Below, piece by piece: positions 23,160 through 35,582 of a stretch of 64,000 nucleotides of DNA. Position 1 is the first letter of the stretch. Each line of letters begins with the position of its first letter. The stretch spans positions 90,768,001 to 90,832,000 of the forward strand of contig JBITNC010000001.1 of assembly GCA_050084985.1 (NCBI GenBank), read 5' to 3'. This DNA is from Nageia nagi. Lineage: Eukaryota; Pinophyta. The notes beneath the pieces are model-generated. The model saw nothing but the letters and a program-made list of their open reading frames with translations, was not told the DNA's origin and searched no databases. Position numbers and translations under genes: made by a program.

Positions 23160-23700
23160 ACGTGAGCACTTAGATTTCTTCTCCAACATATCCTTTATCT
23201 TAATGCAATAAGGATATTACCTTTATAGATATTTTATTTTGTTAATAAAGTCAAATTTACTTATTTTAAGAGCTACCAAATGTTTCCTCCTACTCAATAC
23301 ATTAACCACCTTATTCTCCTTTCCCTTTATATACTCAATACCAAAATCATATTTTGCTAAAAAATTAATTAGTCTTCTTTGTTAGGCATTTAGTAAAGGT
23401 TGAGTAAAGATATGTTTTAGGATTAAATGATGAAAATGCAATTCAAAGGGTTTACTAAGGAGATAATGCCTCCACATTTCAAAGCATGAACTATTGTAGC
23501 TAGTTCTAATTCATTGTTCACATATTTTACCTCATGCTTTTTCATCCTTTTTTACTCAAAAGCCACCAGATGATCTTCTTGTGATAGCACTCCTCTTAAT
23601 CCTTCTGATGACACATCCATACAAAAAGAGAAATTACTCATTAGATCTTGTAGTTTTAGAATTGATAGTAGTTAGATTATTTTTTAAATAACTAAAATCT
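23160..23700 (-). pseudogene. Gypsy RNase H remains
   Basis: Minus-strand words: LMSNFSFCMDVSSEGLRGVLSQE (the first catalytic Asp region, usually TDAS..G.G.VL.Q), then KRMKKHEVKYVNNELELATIVHALK (usually Y...ELELLAIV.AL) and ENKVVNVLSRRKHL (usually NKVADALSRR). These define gypsy RNase H. The normal continuation into integrase is missing: the LTR begins about 50 bases further on. Confidence 0.8.
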
Positions 23701-23949
23701 TGCTCACATTTTTCAATCCACTTAAACTCTTTATTCTTTTGTTGGATATTGGTGATGGTACTTGCAATTTTTAAAAATCCTTCACAAATATTTAATAATA
23801 GCCTACTAATCCCATAAAAATTTGTACTTCAATCATATTAGTGGGTGTTGGACAGATCATAATGGCTTCAAATTTCCTAAGATTATTATAAACCCCTTTG
23901 GTAGATATTATATGCCGTAAATATGGCACTTGCTTTGTATAAAAATCAC

Positions 23950-24560
23950 ATTTTGAGAGCTTGGCATACAATTTTTTCTATCTTAAAGTTTTTAAAACTA
24001 CTCTCAAATCCCTATTATGATCTTCAATATTTTTAGAGTATACTAGGATATCATCCAAAAAAATTATAACAATTTTTTCGAGATACTCATGGAACACATT
24101 ATTCATCAAGTTCATGAAGGTAGTTAGAGTAGTTTTTAACCCAAATCGTAATAATGTGAACTCAAAATGCATATACCTAGTTTTGAACATTATCTTGTAA
24201 GTATTTAAATATTTGATTTTACGTTGATGATACCTTGACCTAAGATCAATATTAGCAAAGGTCGAGATACCCTTTAATTAATCAAATAAGTCATATATTT
24301 TAGGGAGAGGATGTTTGTTCTTGATGGTGACCTTGTTCAATATTTGGTAGTTGATATAAAGTCTCAAGGTGCCATATTTTTTCTTAACAAATAAAACTAA
24401 TGCTTACCTTGGAGATATACTTGATTTAATCAATCCTCTTTTAATAATTTCTCTTATTTGAGTCTAAAGTTCTTGTATTTCAATTGTAGTCATGCAATAT
24501 GGGGTTCTAGAAATAGGATCTACCCCTGGAATTAACTCTATATGATGTTAAATTTCCAAG
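23950..24560 (-). pseudogene. Gypsy reverse transcriptase
   Basis: Minus-strand order: [56 protein letters not shown], then an open frame of 70 codons with RYMHFEFTLLRFGLKT and IIFLDDILVYSKN. The catalytic FLDD box is intact, while the usual PFGL motif is RFGL. Several CAG/CGA-derived stops break the upstream part. This is the best-preserved catalytic core in this element. Confidence 0.9.
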
Positions 24561-24979
24561 GTGGGAGCATACCTAGAAATTTTTTAGGGAATACATCTAT
24601 GAAATCTTATAAAATGGGCCATTTAGAGAATAAATTTTCATCATTATATTTTTTTTATCAATTCCTCAATCTTTACAATATAGATGATCTCCTTTTTCTT
24701 AATATCCCTTTTCAATTACATATGACATATTGTATGCAAACTAACCCCTTTTAGTTTACTAATACTACTACACATAACCAATTTTGCACCATACCATGCA
24801 TCAATCCATAGTTTATTTTTCTAGAAAATTGTATAAATCATGACGTATAAATTGATGTTAAGGGTACAGTCAAATAAAACATCTTTTTTGTATCAATTTT
24901 AACATCATTCATTGCATCATATATTGATTTTATGAGAATCAAATAGTTAATGTTATATCAGATGTATAAAGTATCATTT

Positions 24980-25345
24980 ATAAAGTCAAAATAATAAGAT
25001 GTAGGGGATGATGAAGATTTTTTATTTGCATCATAAGTCTTGTAAAACAATTCATGTGTCTTCTCTATGCTTCCACATTTTGCATATATGTCTACCATGA
25101 CACTCACAACCATAACATATGACAAAAGTTAGATTTTAAAGAGTATTTTATGTATGTATAAACCCTTTTTCAAATCTCTCAATTTGGTGCATGCTTTGAA
25201 GATGCTAGAAAAGGTGAATTCATCTAGTTGGACTATTGTTGGTGTTTATTGCATTTGGTGAAACAGTTTCAATGCCTATTGAGGAAAATCATGTTTTTGG
25301 TAACTTGAAATTATCATATTCCATGAGAAGTTGTTTCATTTGTTT
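24980..25345 (-). pseudogene. PPR protein fragment inside the gypsy element
   Basis: Reading the minus strand from about 25345 gives FSWNMIISSY, then ALKLFHQMQ, then LDEFTFSSIFKACTKLRDLKKG, then VVSVMVDIYAKCGSIEKTHELF. These are consecutive P/L/S pentatricopeptide motifs (usual wording: VxWNxMIxGYxxNGxxxEALxLFxQMQ, PDEFTFSSVLxAC, ALVDMYAKCGxIExAxxLF). It carries stops and is not expressed as an intact protein. It lies between protease (ending about 25960) and RT (starting about 24560), where a gypsy pol has no such domain. It is therefore either a captured gene piece or a later insertion. Confidence 0.85.
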
Positions 25346-25559
25346 ATATAGTTAAAATATTGATAGGTGTACATCAAATTTTACAAGTATCTACCAAACT
25401 TTTTAGGTGTCTACCAAACTTCCTAAGTGATTGAAGCATGCAATGCATATTTTGCTTACTACAAAATACATATATGTACTACTCTTTATGTTCTTGAACA
25501 TGTCTTTAGCTCCTTCATAACTACATGTATAAAAATGCCCTTATAAAGGGAAATCTCCT

Positions 25560-25850
25560 TCACTCACTTATTAATGATATCATAAATACCATTAAAAATA
25601 GACCATAGATTAAGGGAATGCATCGACAATAGATAGCAGAGCATGCCATGATGCATGTGCATGATCCACATATTTTTTCTATTCTTTGTTTGATTTGACA
25701 TATTGTTTGATTCAATCAATATGTAAAATAATTCATCAATTAATACACCAAAAAATACATCAATACATTCATCAAATAATATCTCAACCAATATGTTAAC
25801 TGATACATAAATCAATATGTCCAAAAAATTGGTTTTACATAGATTGACAT
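25560..25850 (-). other. AT-rich segment with CAATATGT/CATCAATACAT repeats
   Basis: An 86-codon minus frame here is Ile/Asn-rich and shows no domain. The + strand shows a loose reiteration of ATACATCAATACATTCATC and CAATATGT words at 25695-25830. It lies between the protease and the PPR fragment and may be the other part of the inserted material. Confidence 0.4.
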
Positions 25851-25959
25851 AGACATGCCAAATAGTGATGCATCTTGCATCATAGCATCAAAATGCAATT
25901 ATATGACATATGGTATGATGAAAAATTACTAAAATGTATTAGTGTAAATATTCTCCTTA

Positions 25960-26330
25960 GTTCAACTCATCATTTGTGAAGTCTACCCACTTTTCATGAA
26001 AGTCAACTAAAGCCTTATGCTCCCTTAACCATTTCATACCTAAAATGATATCAAAGGAATGTAAAGGTGTAACATAAAAATTGCACTTCATGAATACATT
26101 TATGAATATATTATCTACATCCTTAAAATACTTTATGAATAATAAGGTTTAACTTGAGCCATACTCTACCTTCCACTGTAGTTCCAAATTTTTAGATTTC
26201 AAGGGCAAATTATCTACTAAATTCAAAGATATGAAATTCTTAGTAGAGCCACAATTAATTAAAATATTTTAATTGTTTTATCAAGGACCATACCTTCAAT
26301 TAACATAGAAGTAACTTGTCCTTCAATATT
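25960..26330 (-). pseudogene. Gypsy protease region
   Basis: Minus-strand reading gives STKNFISLNLVDNLPLKSKN and, later, CNFYVTPLHSFDIILGMKWL then ALVDFHEKWVDF. This is the retropepsin-like part of gypsy polyproteins (usual wording: DxGSTxNFIS..., and FDVILGMDWL). The catalytic Asp position before GSTKNF is degraded. Confidence 0.8.
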
Positions 26331-26399
26331 TGGATTTTTAGTTGTAACATATATTATTTTCTTGACCTCACCCTTTCCTCTATCTACTCTATTAGTGCA

Positions 26400-28760
26400 T
26401 TGGTTTGTATATATAATGTGCCTTGCCATATACACAAAATATATATTTTGGAGCCTTATTGTTGTCCTTAATCTCTCTTTAAGAGTTATTAGAATATTTT
26501 ACCTATGAGTTTATTTTACTTTATTTTCATTATTAGGGGTTTTACCCTCTTTCTTGTTCCCTTTATTTTCTTATTTTTGGAACCTCTTGGAGTTTTGCTC
26601 CTTGGATTCATCATGATTTTGAGAGAACTTCCTCTTCTTAAGCCTATCCCTATTCCTTTTAGAATATTCCATTGGTGTAGTTGGAATTACTCTTACATTT
26701 GAATTAGTTTCTTTTTGCTTTGTAAGATCATAAGCCTCTTCCAAGGTTTTAGGCTTATACAAATTGATTTGAGTTCTTATTTTGGGCTAAATTCCTAATA
26801 TGAACTTCTACACCTTTATGTGCTCTTTATTAGCATATTTAGTCCCATAATTCATCAATTTTATAATCATCATGTGGTACACTTCTATTGACATAAATCC
26901 CTACCTTAATGTGGTAAATTCATTTTTTTTCCCACATAATACCTATCTTTTAGGAATCTCTTTCTAAGAGATTTAAAAAACTCCTCCCTTTTTAGGAGTA
27001 CTGCTTGGACTTTCTTATCCTCTTGATAAGAGTTACACCAATAAAGAGTATCATTTTGAATTTGATAAAGAGGTTAATATTATCTTAGATTCAAAAGGAT
27101 ACTACTTTCATGGAGAAACAAACCTCCATTTCCTTTAACCAAGATTTGAAAGAATCTCCATATTTCCCATTAAGCTTAGAGGCTTGTATATTTTTTAAAT
27201 CTTTAGAGGTCTCTTGCACTATCATTTTTCTAATTTGGGATTGAGTATCTCCTTTGAGATTTCCCTAAGGATTATTATTTTTAGAATTTTCTCTAATTGT
27301 AGAGCATTATATTCTCTAGCTCTGAAGGTTCTAATAATTTATTTTTATTATACTACTTAAGTTCACAACACCCTAACAAACTTTTGTAATTCAATGTGTT
27401 CATTTTCTTTCTCACTTGAGAAAACTTCATTAATCATAGGCCCATCGACCACCCTAGTCCTACCGACTCATGGTACCTTTAGTAACATAGCCTATAATAT
27501 GTGTCAAGTTTTTAATTAGGTTTTGGGAACCAAACTCATTATTATCATTTTTGATTATCATAATATTTTGAAAGTCACATTTCTATTGATAGTAATTCTA
27601 AATTACTTTCAATCTTTCCTAACTTCATTAAGATCAATGTTTCATTTCAAGATTATATATTGACTAAGAAAAAAATATCATTGTCCCACTTATGAGAGCA
27701 TAGTGTCATTGCAGTCAATACTCTATAATTTAGTAGGCTAGGAATCTAGTTTAAGGAGAGATTTTAGAAGTTAAGCAATCTTCCCTAACCTACCTTCTAG
27801 TTCCAACTGTTTATAAATTTTTGATATAAAAATATAGCCAATATGACATATTTCTATTCATAATTCCTAAGGGGATTATTTTTTAGGTACCATATACCTA
27901 AAAAATTTGCTTGTCCCCCCTGATTCTACATTCATATGTTTTAGACATCATCAGGTCTTAGTTTAGACTAGTTATCATTAGTACCACTTTCTTGTTGATT
28001 GAATAACAATTTTTACTCAATGTTTAATGGACAATGTTAATTATCCTTTTCCTACCCATAATTTTCATACAAGGGACCACCATATAACCTTATGATTTTA
28101 TCCCTTATTCATGCAACTAAACCATAATCATATGATATGCACTACTTAGTAACATCGTTCATATGGTGTCTTTTCTAGTTATGTTTTCTTTGTACAAAAT
28201 TGGATCACTCTTTAAGCTCTTTGAGTTATTTATTGACCATCATAGGTATTTCACCTAGTAGTTTCATTATTTTAAGCTTTCATATTTCTTAAATTAATGG
28301 TTTTTCTAATCTTAAATTAGTTAATAAGAACACACAAAGATTAATAACAAAATATTTCAATTTCAATTCCAAAATATGAAAGTGTCATGAACATATTACA
28401 TTATTAGCATATGATGGTATTGATATCACTCTCAACATGAGCATCTAAAACCTCTTTCAATTCTATTTCTTCTACTACATGCATTTTAGGAACTCTTGAA
28501 TATACTTTCTTGTGTTTGGAGAAATCTCAAGAGTCTTTGATCCATAAAATAAAGGAAAGTCTCTAACAACACTTGGTTTAGAAACTAGCTTGGGGGTTAA
28601 AGCCTCCTTTAATATACTCCTTTTAAATAATTGCATTTTTATGTAAAAATACCTTTTAAAGACTACTTCTACTTCTATGTTTGATATTGAACTTGGTAGT
28701 ACTTCTACATATTTTATCTTCTTCTTAGTTGATTTTTTTTCTTTTCTCACCTTGCATAGG
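26400..28760 (-). pseudogene. Gypsy gag region, heavily decayed
   Basis: Two short open frames remain. 26571-26762 contains KPKTLEEAYDLTKQKE, typical of the segment before a gag zinc knuckle (usual pattern: ..PxTLxEAxxxAxxxE). 28475-28750 is Lys-rich and unrecognised. In between, minus-strand stretches are too broken to assign. The order relative to protease and PBS fits gag. Confidence 0.6.
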
Positions 28761-28836
28761 TATTTTCAAAATGAGTCATTTCTTTATTCTAAATCTAAGA
28801 AAATTATTTATCATGCCCAAAATTTTTTATCCTAGT

Positions 28837-28848
28837 GCTTTGATGCCA
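28837..28848 (-). other. Primer-binding site of gypsy element 2
   Basis: The minus strand reads TGGCATCAAAGC, two transitions away from TGGTATCAGAGC (initiator-Met tRNA). It is a few bases from the end of the 5' LTR. Confidence 0.75.
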
Positions 28849-28851
28849 ACC

Positions 28852-29924
28852 TATAATAATCCATCTTGGGGATGAGGAAAATATTTGGACTAATTTATTT
28901 TTATATATAAGGGAAACACTAACCTTTTTCTAAGTGTATTTACTTTAAGAAACTTCAAAAGGTATATCAAATTTCCCTAAGGTCCATAACTAAGATTAAC
29001 ATGTTGTATCACAAAGGATACACAATTATTTAAATCCATTTGAACCAAAACTCATAGTTAGTGTATTCTTAGAGAGACTTCGTGCATGTCATACTTTCAC
29101 TTCCCAATCACTTTAGGTTCTCAATTAATCAATTAGATTTAACAATACCTAAGCTATACAATCATTTACTTAGAATAAAGTCAATCTTCATGATGATTCT
29201 TTGCATGAATGCTTTGTAAGTTGGAATAATTAAAAATCATGATGTTAATATTTGTTTGATATTTAACAACCTCTAAACCTTTAAACAATATTGAACATAT
29301 GTAAATAAATTTATTTTTCTTACTATCTACTTAGATTAACTAAAATACTTTTATTGTAGATGAATCACCATTAATTTGCATTTATCCATTCTATCCATTA
29401 ATTAAAAACTATTTATCTTTGATAAATGAATAGTGCATTTGTCTAGAATCTTAATTATACATTTTATTTTTTACATAAATGAATTGAGAAAGCTAATATA
29501 TAAAAAATGAAATAATCATGCAATACAACACATTCAAATAACACCATATTTATTTTATAATGGGTCAATATTCTTGGGTTTTCACTTGAGATGTAACCCA
29601 CTTTGGTAGCTAAGCTATCGATTCTGTAATAGAGAACACTTGTATTAATTTCTAAAGTTTACATACAATTTCTAGCAAATCTCTTTAGCTATTGCTATTG
29701 TATTAAATTACATATTTTTCAAATCAATATCTGGCTCCTCATCATTCTACCTTCAGGTTGGTGAAGATATTCTTTGGAAATATGTAAATTTTTTCTTTGA
29801 AAATAATGAGTTTTCTACAATTTACTTATTTATGCTATTTCACATTACTAATAATCATATTAACTATAACTAGAAACTCTCTTTAAAATAAATACTCTTA
29901 CAAAGCTTAATAAGAATATATAAT
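28852..29924 (-). repeat. 5' LTR of gypsy element 2, part 1
   Basis: Homologous to 21498-22550. It is interrupted at 29924 by the LINE; the rest of the LTR resumes at 33278. Confidence 0.75.
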
Positions 29925-31961
29925 ATTGTTACAAATCTTGGTTAGATGTATAGGAAAAATGTTATTCCATGAGAATCACTTTTGGATTAGTAAATACTTA
30001 TGGTCCATAAACAACAGAGAAAAAATAAGATTGTTGGAAAAAAATTTCTACATGGCTAAATGCTCACAATGATATCTCATGTATCATGGGAGGAGACCTT
30101 AATGTGATTAGAAAATTAGAAGAAAAGCAAAGAGGTTCAAAAAAACTTGAGGTCTATGTGTATCACTTTAATGAGTTTATTGATGACAACTAGCTATTGA
30201 GCCCTTTTGTACACAAGGAAACTTCATATCATCAAACTATCAATCTGCTAATCATATGATTATAGAGAAATTAGATATATTTATCCTATCTTTGATGTGG
30301 GTTGAGTAGGTTATTCTAACCCAAATTGAAGTTCTACCATATATGGGGTCACATCAATGGCCCATTGCATTAATAGTAGACCTAGTTGTGAAGAGATTTG
30401 GCTTGCCTTTTAGATTTGAATATCCCTCTTTCTATGAGTTAGTTGCAAAATGGTGGTAGGAGGAGATTCATGTATATGGTGCAAACATGTTCAAATTTTC
30501 TACCAAACTTAATCTGCTAAAAACTAAAATGACACTTTGAAACAAGATTTGGCTCAAATTGAGATTCATCTTCAACTATAGTATGATGATTCTGTATTGG
30601 ATCAAGAGCAATCCTTAACTAAAAAACTAGAGGAAGTCTACATGCATGAAGAAGTATTTTGGAAATATAAAACTTGTATCCAGTGGCTCAAGGAAGGGGA
30701 TAACAACAACAAGTTTGTCTACATTTCCAATATATCCCATAGATCTTAAAATAGAATTGCAAGTCTAGTAACCCCCTCTGGCCAAGTTTTTGCTTCACTT
30801 GATGAGCTAGATGACCACATCATTATCTTTTTCAAAAAGCTTCTCATAGAGGAAGTGGTTGAGAGGGAGGATTCCCAAGCCTATTTTGAACCTCTCATTC
30901 CCAATCTGGTGACTCTAACCCAAAATCTAGCTCTTTTGGCATAAAGTTTAGTGGAGGTTGAAAAAGAAGTCTTCCAAATGAAAAGGTTAATAACCCTTGG
31001 TATGGACATGTTTCCTCCTTGTTTCTATCAGCATTTTTGGCTCCTTTTAAAGGATGATATCATAGGTGTGGTTCAAGAATATTTTTCTTCCAAGTAGATG
31101 TTAGGAAGGCCACACTTTTCTAGCTCTAATTCTAAAATAAAAAGAAGTAAAAATCATGGATGCTTTTGAACCCATCTCTCTTTGTAATATCCTTCATAAA
31201 ATTATTTTGAAGGTGATTGCTAATCACCTCAAGAACATCATTCATTACATTATTTCAAAAAAACATAAAGCCTTCATCAAAGGAAAATAATTGATGGATG
31301 GAGTTGTATTGGTCCATGATCTAATCCACTCCTTGGTAACTAAGAAAACCAAGGGTCTCCTACTAAAATTAGACATAACGGAGGCCTTAAAAAAAGTCAA
31401 TTGGGTGTTCCTTATATGTATAATTAAAAATCTTGATTTTGATTATGATTGGCTACAATGAATCCATTCTCTTATTACATGTCCCTCATTCTCCATTCTC
31501 ATTAATGGAAGTGCTCAAGGGTTTTTAAAGGGATCAAGAGAATCCTCTTTCACCATATTTATTCATCATTATGGTAGAGGCATATAACACCTTCAATTGA
31601 TAGGACATATTAAAGGGCTCCAGATTAATCATCTCTTCCCCCTAGTAACCCATTCTCAATTTGTTGATGATACACTCCTCACATCCCATCCCTCAAAAGA
31701 CTTCTTAATATCTATGTGATAGCCTCAAGTCAAGATGTTAACACAAGAAAATCAAATATATATGGTTTAAGCACTCCATATAAGCTCATCCAGGTTCTAG
31801 ACCATAGTACTAGTATGAATGTAGACTCTATTCCTAGCACTTATTTAGGTCCACCACTATTTTAGGAAGAAAAAATTGGTAATTTTTATGATAAAATTGT
31901 TGCCAAATTCCATTTCAAAAAGTAAATATGGAAGGATAAATGGCTCTCTTTAACTAGAATA

Positions 31962-32237
31962 TTGATCAAAATTAAATTAGTTCTTAGCTCTCTTCCTATC
32001 TTTAGAATGGGGTTATTCTATATACCCTTGCAAACCTTAGACAAAATTAAGCAGATAATGAGGAACTTCATGTGGCATGGTACTTTAATAAAGAGAAAAA
32101 TCCATTTTATGGCTTGGGATATAGTATACTTTGATAAAATACTGGGTGGTTTAGGCATTCAAAAGCTCAAGATGATGAACATAACTCTATTGGGAAAGCT
32201 AATGTGGAGAGCCTATATAGATCATCACTCCCTTTAG
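31962..32237 (+). pseudogene. LINE post-RT open frame
   Basis: The longest surviving frame of the LINE (91 codons). It covers the segment after the RT thumb in plant L1 ORF2 (usual wording: LxSLPxYxMsxFxxPxxxxxkIexixrxFlW...., WdxvcxPKxxGGLGIrxL). It is followed by TAG and a short tandem duplication. Confidence 0.85.
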
Positions 32238-32246
32238 TGTTAGATG

Positions 32247-32380
32247 CTCAAGACCAAGTACTTGGGTACTACATACCAAGAGAGGATCTTCATGAAAAAT
32301 GAATTTTCAAATGCTCAAGACCAAGTACTTGGATACTACATACCAAAATAGGATCTTCATGAAAAATGACTTTTTTATGG
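32247..32380. repeat. ~65-bp tandem duplication inside the LINE
   Basis: ATGCTCAAGACCAAGTACTT...GGATCTTCATGAAAAATGA occurs twice head to tail (starting near 32247 and 32312) with only a few differences. It is a local duplication, more recent than the LINE's general decay. Confidence 0.9.
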
Positions 32381-33277
32381 GTTTAATGGTCTAGAATGGG
32401 CCATGCAAGGCACATATGAATGTTTCAACACATTAAGTGGATTCCAGTGAATGGAACCAAATTCAACTTCTACAAGGACTCTCTAAGGATCAATTACATA
32501 AGAGAGGTATATCTAATTGAATTTAGTGTGTCATGTATGGAGGAGTGGTTGAGATAGGACCTCACCTCCTTTTACGATATCCATGAATATGGAGGAAATT
32601 TTATTTTATTTTCAATACAACTTAGGCTAATCCAACCTTTATAGGAAACCTATTATCTTCATGGAAATAACCCTATCCTACTTTTTTCCTATTAATTGTT
32701 TGGAATGTAGCTTTAGCTATGATTCTTTGGAATATCTGGTTGGAGAGAAATAATCAAACCTTTAGGCATGTTTAGAACTTAGAAGATAAGATTTGGGACA
32801 GGATTGGATACCAATTGGCTAACATCTAGGATAGTCATACTCCTAAAAACTCATACCTATAAATGAAGGTCAATGTTATTGGATACTGGTAACCCCTTCA
32901 ACATGTATGGAAGCATAAAATGAATAACTAAATCTCCATGCTGATCATGTTACATATTTTCCAAGCTTTAGGCTTTTTTCCTCGTAGTTCTTCTCTTCAA
33001 CAATCTCCTAGCTTCTCCAATTTTGAGACATATTAAACTCTACTATTGCAAGTCTCATTCCTAATCATGAATTATTTTTCACTATCCCAGCTTGCCAATG
33101 GAGACTCCCTATGATGGCATGCATGCCCCAACAATCTAACTCAATTAAATTATTTTCTCTACCTAGTGAGTACCTACTACTCTTTCTTGCTACAAACCAT
33201 AATATGTTGGCTAATTTACAAGTTTTGCATAATTTGTAAAGGATAATAAAGTAGTAGAAATTTTTTTAACCGTAAAA

Positions 33278-33765
33278 AAGAATATATAATTATTGGTTAT
33301 CATGACAATAATCCAAGTCAAATGTATGAGCACATGCATAGATAAAATATTATTCAACACTATTCTTGTCTTATTTTATAAATGCATACCTACTGAAATG
33401 TATCACAAGACCTTGGGAATTATTTACTAAATAATTCATCCAATATTTTCATAACTAAAATATATGCCTAATATTTAAAAAATATTAAATGGAATATAGG
33501 GATTCCATATCTTGTTGCATTCATGTATGAAGGTTTATAGTACTCTTCTTTCCAAACTATTATGGATCAAAACTCTATGCTTACTGCCATGCATGCAATT
33601 ATTTTTAACTAAAACATACTCAGGTTTCGTGAAATCTCAAGTGTAGAATGCATCTATAAGCATAACAAGTTGATTTTTATAGCACCTCTTTCTTAACCAA
33701 AAATTCCCTTTTATTTAACCAATGCAACAAAAATACTGAAATAAACTTTGCATGCAAATATAGAA
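33278..33765 (-). repeat. 5' LTR of gypsy element 2, part 2
   Basis: Resumes LTR homology with 22630-23112 (TTATCATGA-AATAATCC, AAATGTATGAGCA, TCACAAGACCTTGG, ATGCATGCAATTATTT). Confidence 0.75.
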
Positions 33766-35582
33766 TAGAAATATAAGTGTGCTTTTATTCCAAGCCATAA
33801 ATGAAATCATATATCCACCCAAGGAAACCCCATTATGAAATTAAACTCACAAATGCATCTTGAATTGTAAGATTGAATAACACCCATAAATATAAAAGAA
33901 CAACCATCTTATTTACTATGCATCTTAGCTAAGAATGGATTCTTATTGGGGTATCATGACCAATTTATCACCTAAACAATTTTACTTTTATTAACAAACT
34001 ATCCATTCAACACAACCACAATAAAGAGAAAAATTTATGCTTTTAACATGATATGGGATTAGGTGGACAATACATGGCTCATTCAAACCTAGACATTGAC
34101 TAAGTAATGTAATAAGGATAGCTCAATATTGTTATTGATAAACCTTAATACTACAAAATTATATGATTGTAGGAGAAACATTTACCTTGATCACAATTCC
34201 ATCAATGTGTGGACTACCTTACTATTCATGTTCACTATAATAACTCACACCCAGCCCATGAAAGTATTATTTTTTTCATGCAATTGTACCAAATACTTCT
34301 TCCCTAAGTTACCTTTGCACAAACTCACCAAGCCAATATGCCTTCCATTATCTTCTAGGTCATCTTAATCTCCTCTAATTGACTCATTATAATTTCTTAT
34401 CTGGATTTCATAACTCTTTTTTTTCCTTGTTCAACCTCCTCCCCTGATTCCTTACTCATGAAAACCTTCTCTCCTCCCTCCACTTGGTCATTTGGATCTT
34501 GCCACTAGGCCCTAAAACATTCTTTAATATTCTCATTGGATAGTCATATGATGGTATCTAATGTGATGCAATACTCCTTGGTAGTGCTCTTAGAAGAGAG
34601 TGTTTATTTTGTACTTTGAAGCCTCAAGAGATTTCAAATATTTTTTTAAAATATTCTCTCTCAAACCCATGATATTCATTATTTTCCTCGGATGATTTTT
34701 AGATTAAATATGACAATTCCAAACTATTATAGAGATGAACACATAGTTTTTTTAATAAAAAATTTATTTGATAACATCTTCCAAATCAACTAGTGGGAGA
34801 ATGACATGGCATTTTCCCTAATTTAAAATATTTTTGTATTTCATATGGTCGCCTAGTAATTTTCTGATAGTATTCATATGCTTTTATTTTAAATAAATTG
34901 TAAGTAATCATGGTGCAAGCTAATTTAATCAACCAAATTATTTTTAATTTTCCATGCTAAGGCATTAATATTAAAGGATTATTTTTTGGAATATCTAATT
35001 AATTTTATTTTTCAAAATGCCTTTCCCTAATCTATTCCAAAGATCTTATGTATTTTTCCACAACCTTAAATAAATATAATATTTTTCAATTGCACACCTT
35101 ATTTAAAATTTCACTAAGGATAATAAAATATAAATATTTAATATTTTATAAGATGCCCTTATTCGTGAATGTATACTTGACCATATCAAAAAATTTACTA
35201 TTCAGAACCTGGGTCCTTACCTCAAGTAAGGATATCCATTAACCTGTCAATAACTTAAATGTCAAATGAGTGATAATGCATTTTTTGTAAATCTAAAATA
35301 TTTAAACAAGGTTAGTTATTTGTAATCAAATGATAAGAAATAAAATTGAGTTATTCCTTCTACATAGGTACTATACTTAAAAATCAAAGGAACATATTAT
35401 CTTTTAACCTTAATATGTCATGCTATTGCATTCAAAACATGGTCAAGCACCTCAAATAACCATAACCTTATATGAGTTTTGCTCCTTCCCAAGCTTATGA
35501 AGGAAAAACTCAATCTAATTTAAAGTATTAATCAAGCTTAGCAAAATGAGTTGTTACAAAATCATAGAAAATAAACTAGATA
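33766..35582. other. Intergenic DNA, no gene recognised
   Basis: Short frames only; the 79-codon + frame at 34129-34368 has no recognisable motif. About 34370-34640 is somewhat less AT-rich and may be an old gag-like stretch on the minus strand, but I could not support that. Confidence 0.45.

Larger units (their letters stand above)
29925..33277 (+). mobile_element. L1-type LINE, 5'-truncated
   Basis: Inserted in the gypsy 5' LTR and flanked by the 13-bp duplication AAGAATATATAAT (29912-29924 and 33278-33290), with an A-rich 3' end (CCGTAAAAAAG). + strand remains: end of the endonuclease domain (CIMGGDLNVIRKLEEKQRG near 30083-30140), linker, RT (TLGMDMFPPCFYQHFW near 31000; LLLKLDI-like; SQFVDDTLLTSHPS near 31654-31695 with the F-x-D-D catalytic box), and the post-RT region. 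The latter has an open frame of 91 codons at 31962-32237 (LSSLPIFRMGLFYIP, FMWHGTLIKRKIHFMAWDIV, LGGLGIQKLKMMNI). A zinc-finger/RNase H-like end follows near 32690-32800 (ILWNIWLERNNQTFRH). It starts inside the endonuclease, so it is 5'-truncated, and it has many stops. Confidence 0.9.
21494..33765 (-). mobile_element. Ty3/gypsy element with long LTRs, nested LINE
   Basis: The LTR pair is 21494-23112 (3') and 28852-29924 plus 33278-33765 (5', split by a LINE). Both LTRs contain CAACCCATCTTAGGGG-like starts, AACATGTTGT-TCACAAAGG, and CACAAGACCTTGG in the same order. Minus-strand coding remains run gag (28760 to 26400), protease (26330-25960), RT (24560-23950) and RNase H (23700-23160). An iMet-type PBS lies at 28837-28848. 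Two oddities: no integrase is visible between RNase H and the 3' LTR, where a gypsy integrase should be, and a PPR-protein fragment lies between protease and RT. All frames carry many stops. LTR ends are approximate because I saw no clear TG/CA ends or target duplication. Confidence 0.8.
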
